Source of the DNA: an uncultured bacterium
GTDB lineage: Bacteria > Elusimicrobiota > Elusimicrobia > Elusimicrobiales > Elusimicrobiaceae
Direction: 5' to 3'
Assembly: GCA_949291515.1 (NCBI GenBank)
Contig: CASEVY010000008.1
Location: forward strand, 1 to 64,000
DNA length: 64,000 bases
In this document: in pieces, positions 43,226-50,845 of the stretch
Position numbering within the stretch: position 1 is the stretch's first letter
How the letters are laid out: each line of letters opens with the position of its first letter
Notes under the pieces: generated by a model
What the model saw: the letters and a program-made list of their open reading frames with translations, nothing else
What the model was told of the DNA's origin: nothing
Database searches by the model: none
Made by a program: the position numbers and the translations under genes

Positions 43226-44208
43226 TATGGTACTTCAACCGTAGCGAAAATTTTCTTTATTATATCTTCCGTACTTACGTTTTCCGCTTCCGCTTCGTAA
43301 GTCAGCAATATCCTGTGGCGAAGCACATCGGGCCCCATTTCCTTTACGTCTTCCGGCGTTACATATCCGCGTCCGTCCAAAAACGCGTATGCCTTTACCG
43401 CCTGCGTAAGATATATCGACGCCCTAGGGCTCGCACCGTACATTATATAGGAGGATAAATCCTCAAGTTTGTACTCCTGAGGACGCCTCGTCGCAAAAAC
43501 CAAATCCACTATATAATTCTTCACTTTGTCGTCTACATATATGGAATCGGCCGCTTCGCGCGCTTTCAGTATCTGCTCCACCTTTACGCTTGAGTTGACC
43601 TGAGGTTTATGCGACAAGCTCATTCTCTCGAGTATTATTTTCTCTTCCTCTTTGCTAGGATAATCCACCTTCAGTTTCAGCATAAATCTGTCCACCTGCG
43701 CCTCGGGCAGAGGATAAGTCCCCTCCTGTTCGACAGGATTCTGCGTCGCCAGCACCATAAAAGGTTCGGGCAGTTTATAAGTTTCCGCGCCTATAGTTAC
43801 CTGCCGCTCCTGCATAGCTTCCAACAGAGCGCTTTGGACCTTGGCGGGCGAGCGGTTAATTTCGTCGGCCAACACCAGGTTGGCGAACACCGGGCCTTGG
43901 CGAGGAGTAAAAGTGCCTTCTTTGGGATTAAATATCAGCGTACCGGTAATATCGGCCGGCAGCAAATCCGGCGTAAATTGTATGCGCTGGAAGCTGGCGC
44001 TTAACGCTTGAGCCAAAGTTTTTACCGTCAATGTCTTAGCCAAACCGGGAACGCCCTCTATCAATATATGTCCGTCTGCTATTAAAGCGACGAGCATCTT
44101 CTCGATAAGATCTTCCTGCCCGACTATCACTTTTGATATTTCGTGCCGCAAATCCTGAAGGAAAAGACTCTCATCTTGGACCTTCTTGTTTATCTCGCTT
44201 ATATTCAC
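43225..44208 (-). CDS. moxR: MoxR-family AAA+ ATPase
   Basis: The 327-residue product shows Walker A GVPGLAKT (near 55-62), Walker B VLADEINR, the sensor-1 segment FMVLATQNP and the family string EQEGTYPLPEAQVDRFMLK. MoxR chaperones activate or insert metal into VWA-containing partners. Here DUF58, BatA and BatB are encoded directly downstream. Ribosome site AAGGTG. Confidence 0.97.
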   Translation of the reverse strand: MNISEINKKVQDESLFLQDLRHEISKVIVGQEDLIEKMLVALIADGHILIEGVPGLAKTLTVKTLAQALSASFQRIQFTPDLLPADITGTLIFNPKEGTFTPRQGPVFANLVLADEINRSPAKVQSALLEAMQERQVTIGAETYKLPEPFMVLATQNPVEQEGTYPLPEAQVDRFMLKLKVDYPSKEEEKIILERMSLSHKPQVNSSVKVEQILKAREAADSIYVDDKVKNYIVDLVFATRRPQEYKLEDLSSYIMYGASPRASIYLTQAVKAYAFLDGRGYVTPEDVKEMGPDVLRHRILLTYEAEAENVSTEDIIKKIFATVEVP

Positions 44209-44209
44209 C

Positions 44210-44926
44210 TTACAGCTCCCCCTTATTGCTTTGATTAGGATTATTCATTAAAGTGGCTATTCTGTGCGAAGCCAACTGTTTATCGCCCGTACCTATTTTA
44301 CCCGCCGACGGCTGCGCGCCGGTGTACCACGACTGCGTTATCATTTCCGAATAGATATTCTGCGCCTCGTCGCGCACCGGCGAAGACGGATTGTCGGCTA
44401 TACTCTTTATAACCGCCAAAGCCTCCTTATTTCGATACTCGGATATCTTTTTAAGAAGCATACTTCTGGAAAATACGCCCCTCTTCAAAAAATCCTCCAA
44501 TATTTTAAGGCTTTGCTTGTCTTTATACTTAGTTACCAAGGGAAGAATTTTATTCTTGTCCTCCGGCAAGGTAAACGTCGACAAGTATTTGTTTATAACC
44601 TTCGGAGCGGAGGCGGAACCGGACGCGTAAATCATCTCCGTATAGGCAAAGCAGACGTCGGTATCATAAGTGTTAAAAACGGTTGTTTCCACCAATCTCA
44701 TATTAGCCGCATTCATTTTAAGGCCGCTCTCGCGTTCGGGCGCGATTTCCGGCAACTCGCTCGACGTCTTAGTCACGCCGGCAATAGTGCCGCCTGTAGC
44801 CTCTTTTACTTCCTCCACAAAATCTTTGGGATCCAAATTGGCTTTCTTCATAACATCCGCCAAACCGTGCGTATATAAATAGTAGCCCCCTCCTATAATC
44901 AACAACAAAACTATAATCTGTTTCAT
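44210..44926 (-). CDS. Membrane-anchored hypothetical protein at the head of the Bat operon
   Basis: The 238-residue product has one N-terminal membrane helix (QIIVLLLIIGGGYYLYTHG) and no lipobox. The rest is helical with repeated short motifs suggestive of HEAT-like or armadillo-like pairs (LVTKYKDKQSLKILEDFLKR, YRNKEALAVIKSIADNPSS). GGAGGA precedes the ATG. It stands 1 bp before moxR and is the first gene of the 16-gene minus-strand run. Family not recognised. Confidence 0.75.
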   Translation of the reverse strand: MKQIIVLLLIIGGGYYLYTHGLADVMKKANLDPKDFVEEVKEATGGTIAGVTKTSSELPEIAPERESGLKMNAANMRLVETTVFNTYDTDVCFAYTEMIYASGSASAPKVINKYLSTFTLPEDKNKILPLVTKYKDKQSLKILEDFLKRGVFSRSMLLKKISEYRNKEALAVIKSIADNPSSPVRDEAQNIYSEMITQSWYTGAQPSAGKIGTGDKQLASHRIATLMNNPNQSNKGEL

Positions 44927-45100
44927 ATAATCCTCCGTTTCGTATATCTTATAGAATTTTGCCGCTTATGTCCACTACCTATATCCCACGTAAATTATAA
45001 ACGAGAAATCTTGCTTTTCAAGCCTTAGCTTTTAAATCACAAAATTTTATATCATATCAAAGGGCTGATTACCCCACTTTCTTTATTTAACGGAGTTTTT

Positions 45101-46204
45101 ATGAGAATTTACGACGATATCCAATTGGATTATCAGGACGTTTTGCTTAGGCCTAAACGTTCCACTTTGGCCTCGCGCTCGCAGGTGGACATTATAAGAG
45201 AATATAATTTCAAATGGGCGCCTTCATCGATAAAGGGGACGGGTATTATTGCCGCCAATATGGCTACGACTGGAACTTTCGAAATGGCGAAGTCACTCCA
45301 AAAGCACAATCTCTTCTGTGCTCTTCACAAACATTATGACGCAAAAGAGCTTATAGCCTTTCTGAAAGAGAACAAAAGACAATTTAAGAACAATGACCTT
45401 ATTTTCATCAGCAGCGGCGTGGGGCAAAACGACTACGACAAACTTACCGAAGTTATGGCCTCGAAATTAGCAAACAATATCTGTATAGACGTCGCCAACG
45501 GCTATTCCCCATATTTGATCCAATATGTGCAGAAAGTAAGAAAACAATTCCCAAAAGCGCTGATAATGGCCGGCAATGTCGTTACGGGCGATATGACGGA
45601 GGACCTTATCCTTAACGGAGTGGACGTGGTAAAAGTCGGAATCGGGCCCGGTTCCGTATGCACCACACGTAAATTGACCGGCGTAGGCAGGCCGCAGTTT
45701 TCGACCGTAATAGAATGCGCCGACGCCGCACACGGAGTCGGCGGAATGATCTGCGCCGACGGCGGCTGTACCGTTCCCGGCGACGTATGCAAAAGCCTGT
45801 GTGCGGGGGCGGACTTCGTAATGCTGGGAGGAATGCTCGCAGGCCATGAAGAAAGCGGCGGCGAAATTTCCAAAAAACTATACGAAACCGACGAACTCAT
45901 TGCCGGAGATAACGGCGAATTATCGCGCATAGTGCAGGAAAAAATGTTCAAAAAATTCTACGGTATGAGTTCGGATTACGCCCAGGAAAAATTCTACGGC
46001 GGAATGAAAAATTACCGCGCCAGCGAAGGCAAAGTCGTCGAAATCCCCTTCCGCGGCAATATAGAACATACCGTCTTGGCCATTTTGGGCGGGATAAGAA
46101 GCGCAATGACTTACATCGGAGCAAAACGCATCAAAGATATGCCCAAATGCGCCACTTTCTACCGAGTAAACAGACAGCTGAACAATATTTTCGGCGCGGA
46201 GTAA
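45101..46204 (+). CDS. guaC: GMP reductase
   Basis: This 367-residue enzyme reduces GMP to IMP with NADPH. It has the IMPDH/GMPR barrel start (IQLDYQDVLLRPKRST), the catalytic loop GIGPGSVCTTR, the phosphate-binding ICADGGCTVPGDV and the GGMLAGHEES element. No CBS pair is present, which separates it from IMP dehydrogenase. With the PNP gene it allows purine salvage and interconversion. CGGAG lies before the ATG. Followed by a strong terminator. Confidence 0.94.
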   Translation: MRIYDDIQLDYQDVLLRPKRSTLASRSQVDIIREYNFKWAPSSIKGTGIIAANMATTGTFEMAKSLQKHNLFCALHKHYDAKELIAFLKENKRQFKNNDLIFISSGVGQNDYDKLTEVMASKLANNICIDVANGYSPYLIQYVQKVRKQFPKALIMAGNVVTGDMTEDLILNGVDVVKVGIGPGSVCTTRKLTGVGRPQFSTVIECADAAHGVGGMICADGGCTVPGDVCKSLCAGADFVMLGGMLAGHEESGGEISKKLYETDELIAGDNGELSRIVQEKMFKKFYGMSSDYAQEKFYGGMKNYRASEGKVVEIPFRGNIEHTVLAILGGIRSAMTYIGAKRIKDMPKCATFYRVNRQLNNIFGAE

Positions 46205-46221
46205 AATTAAATCTCTCACAC

Positions 46222-46253
46222 AAATAACCCGCGGCAAAAGCCGCGGGTTATTT
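46222..46253 (+). terminator. Terminator after guaC
   Basis: The stem AATAACCCGCGGC/GCCGCGGGTTATT with an AAAA loop is followed by TTGTTTGTT. Confidence 0.85.
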
Positions 46254-46331
46254 GTTTGTTGCGCTATTTAAATACGGTTAATCAAAAGTATTCCTGCAAT
46301 ATGGCAGACAATACAAATCCTTAAATAAAAA

Positions 46332-47069
46332 TTACTTTATCTGCTCTATTGCCACTTCCTTATCGCCGGCCGGTATTATAATATACGGCGCACGACCGTC
46401 GCGCTTATCCGCTCCGAATATGTTTACGCGATATTTTACGGTTAGTTTCTCGGGACCGTCCTCATAATCCGACACCTCGAAAAAACCGTTTGAAAGCGCG
46501 CTGTCAGACTCCACGAAAACTATCCGTTCCTTCTTAAAATCGACCGACGGATATTCGCCTTTATTCTCAGCTTTATATTTTTTATAATCCGCAGCGGAAG
46601 ATACAACGGTAAATCTTGCCGGCGCTCTTATCATTGTAATTCTGTTGGGCAGGTCCGTAGAATCGGCCTGGGCAAGGCCCTGCTCGGAAGATATGTCTTC
46701 GGGATTCATAACAGGACTGTCATTATCCAAAATTATCTTCGTCGTCTTAGGCGCGGGGCGCGAGGCCTGCTCGAAAAAATCTGGCTGACGGTTCGCGGTA
46801 CTGTGGAAATCAAACTCCTCTTCCTCGCCGGAAGAATTATTGATGATGTCGTTCTTAAATTCAGCACCCTGCCCGTAGTCTTTAAACAACACCTCCCCTT
46901 CTATTTCCGCTGTAGCCTCGTTAAGCGCGGCTATATCCGCCCGCGCTATTGCCGACATTACTTCCTCGTCGCCCATCTTTATCTGATATTTCGGCTTCAA
47001 ATAGTATTCCCACAAAAGCCCCGCGACGAAAATACCCAATAAAAGGGCAGTTATATTCCTATATTTCAT
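46332..47069 (-). CDS. Membrane-anchored PrcB-like domain protein
   Basis: The start at MKYRNITALLLG (ATGA overlap with the queF stop) gives 245 residues. One N-terminal membrane helix, a charged linker, and a C-terminal domain (APARFTVVSSAADYKKYK, VDFKKERIVFVESD, SNGFFEVSDYED, YIIIPAGDKEVAIEQI) with the pattern of the PrcB C-terminal domain found in protease-associated proteins. Function unknown. Last gene of the ileS-lspA-queF operon. Confidence 0.75.
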   Translation of the reverse strand: MKYRNITALLLGIFVAGLLWEYYLKPKYQIKMGDEEVMSAIARADIAALNEATAEIEGEVLFKDYGQGAEFKNDIINNSSGEEEEFDFHSTANRQPDFFEQASRPAPKTTKIILDNDSPVMNPEDISSEQGLAQADSTDLPNRITMIRAPARFTVVSSAADYKKYKAENKGEYPSVDFKKERIVFVESDSALSNGFFEVSDYEDGPEKLTVKYRVNIFGADKRDGRAPYIIIPAGDKEVAIEQIK

Positions 47070-47476
47070 TTTACCGTCCACTTACCATATTCGGCCACTA
47101 TCACGGATTTAAGCCCCCCGCGCGGCGTAAACTCGCCGGTTATTCGCGCCGCTTTCGGCTTGCAAGCCTTAACGACATCGTCTAATATCTTGTTTGCTAT
47201 ATTCTCCATAAAAATACCCATATCGCGGTATTCAAGCAAATAATATTTTAAAGATTTAAGCTCCAAGCACAGCTTCGCAGGGATATATTCTATCGTTATA
47301 ACCCCGAAATCGGGAAGGCCTGTCTTAGGACATACCGAAGTAAACTCGGGCAAACTTATCTTTACAAGATAATCCCTTTTGTACTGATTTTCCCAGCATT
47401 GTATCGCCGGGAGTTTAGTATTTGCGCCTTTGCGCGCGTGATCTTTGGTGTATCCGAAATCTATATCCTTATCCAT
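47066..47476 (-). CDS. queF: NADPH-dependent 7-cyano-7-deazaguanine reductase
   Basis: This 136-residue short-type QueF reduces preQ0 to preQ1 for queuosine in tRNA. Catalytic Cys49 and Asp56 in FTSVCPKTGLPDFG, with the NADPH-binding ELKSLKYYLLEYR and the IEYIP strand. Length fits the unimodular class. Overlaps the end of the P-type ATPase gene by 8 bp. No preQ1 riboswitch is visible because it sits inside the operon. Confidence 0.96.
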   Translation of the reverse strand: MDKDIDFGYTKDHARKGANTKLPAIQCWENQYKRDYLVKISLPEFTSVCPKTGLPDFGVITIEYIPAKLCLELKSLKYYLLEYRDMGIFMENIANKILDDVVKACKPKAARITGEFTPRGGLKSVIVAEYGKWTVK

Positions 47477-49385
47477 GTTTTATCCTCGCTGAATTAACGA
47501 CTATTACAAGTATCGTCAAAAACATAATTAATATCAAATCGTACCACGACAATATGTCGCATTCCGTAAAAATCCGCCAAAACATAAATACGCCCGAAAA
47601 AACCGAAACGTATATGTTTTGCCTTATAACTTCGCGGCGGCTTTGCTCCAGTTCAAAAACTCTTTTAAAAGCGGCGAAATCCCTGTCCTTGATTATAATA
47701 TCCACCCAGCTGGAAAATATATTACTTGCCGAACTGAACGCCACGCCCGCGCCAGCCTGCAGCAAAGCCAATATATCGTTAAAACCGTCGCCAAGCATTA
47801 TAGTCTTTTCGCCGATATTGCAGGAGGCCGCTATCTTCGCCGCTTTATCCTGCGGGTACATCGCCGCGCAAAAATCTTCTATCCCCGCGGCTTTGGCCGC
47901 CGCGCTTACCGCGCCTTCATTATCGCCCGAAAGCAGACATATCTTTTTGCCCAACCCTTTTAAAAAAGAGACTGTAGCCTTGGCATTGGCTCTAAGCCTG
48001 TCCTTAAAATAAACCGCACCGATATATTTGCCGTTCTTGGCTACATAAAACACCGTTCTTTTTGTGTCTTCGCAAGAGGGCAGTCCTTCAATACCCTTGC
48101 CTTCCAGCCATACTTTGCGCCCCGCTATTATCGTGTTTTTGCCTTCTTTCACCACCGTACCGAAACTGGGATGCAGTTCCACAGAACTTAATTTGTGCGC
48201 GGTGAACTTATGTTTCCTGCCGTATTCTTTTAAAGCGCAGGCAAAAATATTATCCGCTCCGCTTTGAGCCGTATACGCCGCCTTTAGTACGTCCTCTTCC
48301 TTCACGCCTTCCGCCGCAGCGGCGCCGGCCACTTCAAGACGGCCGGTAGTCAATGTGCCGGTCTTGTCTATATAGATTATGCCGCTCTCGCGCAACAGTT
48401 CCAGCGCAGGTACATTCTGTATATAAATTCCGCTTTTCTTGCCGTTGCGCACGCAAAACCACACCGGTATCAATACCGCCGCCATATACGTTACGGGCCC
48501 GCTTAATACTATTATGAATAAAGAAACCAACAGCCAATATAAAATATTTTCCCGTTCCAAAACCGCACCAGCGCCAAATTGTATCAGAGCCAATATCAGA
48601 AAGAAAAGAAACACATTCAAAGCGTAAGTCTCCAACAGGCTGGGAAAAATCATTTTCTTGTTTTCGCTCTTCTTTACCTCTTCCAAAATGCGCGCTATTC
48701 TGGAGCTGTTCTTGAGGCTCACCGCTTCCGCCTGTACGGCCGAACCCTTATTGACGCTGCCGGCAAAAAGCATATCGCCGCTCTGCTTAGCCGCCAAAGT
48801 CACGTTGCCGGTAAGCAGGCTCTCGTCAACTATCGTAGAACCTTTGACTATCTTACAGTCCAGTGCGACGCGCTCCCCGTTCTTTATAAGCAGTATATCG
48901 CCCATTTCCGCTTCCGACACGAAAATCTTTTTTGTCTCGCCGTTGTCCCGAACCTTGAAAACGGACTTGGATATAAAACCGTCCAAACTCTCTATAAATT
49001 TTCTGCTGTTGCCTATCTGTTTAAGTTCAAAATATTTGATAAAATTCGCCGCGATAAAAATAAACGGCAGCAGTGCGCCCGCGCCCGATATCGGCAATAT
49101 CGGCTCCTCGTGCAAATGGTTAAGTACGGCAAACAGAAAAGCCGCCCCGCCGCTGGCTACGGCATAAGCGTTAAAACCGATATAAAATTGTTTCAGTTCC
49201 AGGATAGCCCCTCTTAAGAACAGTTCGCCGCCCCAAAAAAACGCAAGCAGTATTATCAGGAATTTGCTCGTATCGGAAAAGCCTGCCATATATGCCATAA
49301 AGAGCAGCGCGGCCGCAAATACGCTTACCCACCCGCGAACCAAATACGAAGAAGGCGCAAAAAGAATTATCTTCCTCTTTTGCAT
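47469..49385 (-). CDS. Atypical heavy-metal-type P-type ATPase
   Basis: The 638-residue inner-membrane protein has the P-type phosphorylation motif DKTGTLT (Asp340), the HP of VELHPSFG and the hinge GDGFND. The topology is P1B-like, with no N-terminal metal-binding domain. The transmembrane ion motif that is CPC, SPC or CPH in P1B pumps reads SGP at 295-297 (VLSGPVTYM). The actuator motif TGE reads TGN at 192-194, so the Glu needed for dephosphorylation is missing. Either a divergent transporter or one that no longer cycles normally. Lies between a TPR lipoprotein and queF. Confidence 0.85.
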   Translation of the reverse strand: MQKRKIILFAPSSYLVRGWVSVFAAALLFMAYMAGFSDTSKFLIILLAFFWGGELFLRGAILELKQFYIGFNAYAVASGGAAFLFAVLNHLHEEPILPISGAGALLPFIFIAANFIKYFELKQIGNSRKFIESLDGFISKSVFKVRDNGETKKIFVSEAEMGDILLIKNGERVALDCKIVKGSTIVDESLLTGNVTLAAKQSGDMLFAGSVNKGSAVQAEAVSLKNSSRIARILEEVKKSENKKMIFPSLLETYALNVFLFFLILALIQFGAGAVLERENILYWLLVSLFIIVLSGPVTYMAAVLIPVWFCVRNGKKSGIYIQNVPALELLRESGIIYIDKTGTLTTGRLEVAGAAAAEGVKEEDVLKAAYTAQSGADNIFACALKEYGRKHKFTAHKLSSVELHPSFGTVVKEGKNTIIAGRKVWLEGKGIEGLPSCEDTKRTVFYVAKNGKYIGAVYFKDRLRANAKATVSFLKGLGKKICLLSGDNEGAVSAAAKAAGIEDFCAAMYPQDKAAKIAASCNIGEKTIMLGDGFNDILALLQAGAGVAFSSASNIFSSWVDIIIKDRDFAAFKRVFELEQSRREVIRQNIYVSVFSGVFMFWRIFTECDILSWYDLILIMFLTILVIVVNSARIKHG

Positions 49386-49397
49386 CGCGCAAGCCTC

Positions 49398-50357
49398 TTA
49401 GATATCGTCCACCGCTCTTGTTATTACCTTCCTGCGGCCGGCATCGGTGCGCATTAAAGCTATTTTGGCGTTATAACGGCGATAATTTTCCGGATCCAAC
49501 CTCTTGGCCACCATATAGTTGGAAGTCGCGGTTACAGGATCCTCTATCGCCATAATGTCGCCGGTAAATTCATATGCAGGCACATATTTGTTGTCTATCG
49601 TCTTTATCTTATTCAAATCGGCCAAAGCGGATTGATAATCCCCGCTCTTAAACTGCAGCTGCGCCCGCGCGTACAGCGCAGGTATATACGAAGGCTTTAA
49701 ATTTACCGCCATATTGAAGTCCGCCAAAGCGTTCCCGTATCTGCCGGAATACTGAAACGCCTTGCCGCGTCTGTAAAAGTTCTGGGCGTTCTTAGGGTCG
49801 TTATACAAAGCGTGGGTATAGCCCTCGATAGCATCGTCGTAATGGAACATATTGTAATCCAAAATGGCTTTGTTAACTATCGCCAACTGATTGTCAGGCG
49901 CCAAAACCAACGCCGCTTCCAAATCTTCCAAAGCGCGCTGATTGTAACCCAAGGATTGATAAGCGGCCGCGCGGTTTACCAAAGCCAAAAAATTATTGGG
50001 ATCGATTTCCAATGCCACGTTGAAATTGCTTAAAGCGTCCAAAGGATTATTTTGATTAAGATAAAAAGAACCCAAATTGGTAAGAACATTGGGATGATAC
50101 GGATTTAACTCAGCCGCTCTTCTGTAATCGGCTTCCGCCCTGGAAGTATCGCCCAGCTTCTCCAACAGTATGGCGCGGTTAATCAAAGCCGAAAGATAAT
50201 CGGGATCGTCTTTCAAAATTTTGTTGTACGCGTTTAAAGCCGCTTCCGTCTTGCCAGCTTTGGCGTATGCTACGCCCTTTTTAAACAGTCTGTCGTTCCT
50301 GCTGCAGCCGGCGAAAATAAAACTTAAAGCCAGTGCAAATAAAAGATATTTTTTCAT
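49398..50357 (-). CDS. TPR-repeat lipoprotein
   Basis: The 319-residue product has a lipobox (LSFIFAGC) and about eight TPRs from residue 28 on: KGVAYAKAGKTEAALNAYNK, SALINRAILLEKLGDTSRAE, NVLTNLGSFYLNQNNPLDAL, FLALVNRAAAYQSLGYNQRA, FYRRGKAFQYSGRYGNALAD. The cleaved lipoprotein needs LspA, which is encoded just upstream and overlaps it by 4 bp. Probably anchored in the envelope as a scaffold. Confidence 0.92.
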   Translation of the reverse strand: MKKYLLFALALSFIFAGCSRNDRLFKKGVAYAKAGKTEAALNAYNKILKDDPDYLSALINRAILLEKLGDTSRAEADYRRAAELNPYHPNVLTNLGSFYLNQNNPLDALSNFNVALEIDPNNFLALVNRAAAYQSLGYNQRALEDLEAALVLAPDNQLAIVNKAILDYNMFHYDDAIEGYTHALYNDPKNAQNFYRRGKAFQYSGRYGNALADFNMAVNLKPSYIPALYARAQLQFKSGDYQSALADLNKIKTIDNKYVPAYEFTGDIMAIEDPVTATSNYMVAKRLDPENYRRYNAKIALMRTDAGRRKVITRAVDDI

Positions 50358-50845
50358 TTTGCCTCCGATTTCTTTCTTCTCCAGTCTTTAAAAATGTCCA
50401 GCATTATCAGGCCCGCCCCTATACATATAAAAGAATCGGCCACGTTAAAGACCGGCCATACGATAAAATCAAAATAGTCAACCACAAACCCCAAAGCCAG
50501 CCGATCATACATATTGCCCAGCGCGCCCGCTACTATGAAAATAAAACCCAAAGAAGCGCAGCGCCCCAATCTGTCTACTTCGGCCTTCCACTTAAACATC
50601 ATAAACAAAACGGCGACGGAAATCAACGCCAAATACAAATTGCCGTTCCTAAAACTGCCGAAAGCCGCGCCCGTATTCTCCACATAAGTCAGACGGAAAA
50701 AGGGCGTCACTTCGACAGATCCCACAGAAGTCAAATATTTAAGCGCAAGAAGTTTGCTTATCCTGTCCGCCGCGAAAATAAGAGCCGTTATTATAAAAAG
50801 GCTCTTATTTCGCGCGAGGAAATTCTTAAGCCGCGACGTCGACAT
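50354..50845 (-). CDS. lspA: Lipoprotein signal peptidase
   Basis: This 163-residue inner-membrane aspartyl peptidase cleaves prolipoprotein signal peptides. Four membrane segments and the motifs ENTGAAFG, GALGNMYDRLALGFVVDYFDF and FNVADSFICIG hold the two catalytic Asp residues. Starts inside the end of ileS (20-bp overlap). The ileS-lspA order is common. Many lipoprotein genes occur in this window. Confidence 0.97.
   Translation of the reverse strand: MSTSRLKNFLARNKSLFIITALIFAADRISKLLALKYLTSVGSVEVTPFFRLTYVENTGAAFGSFRNGNLYLALISVAVLFMMFKWKAEVDRLGRCASLGFIFIVAGALGNMYDRLALGFVVDYFDFIVWPVFNVADSFICIGAGLIMLDIFKDWRRKKSEAK

Noticed and set aside
44927-45100. Possible purine riboswitch before guaC
   Set aside because: No conserved purine-aptamer loops or P1 stem were found in the 174-bp leader.
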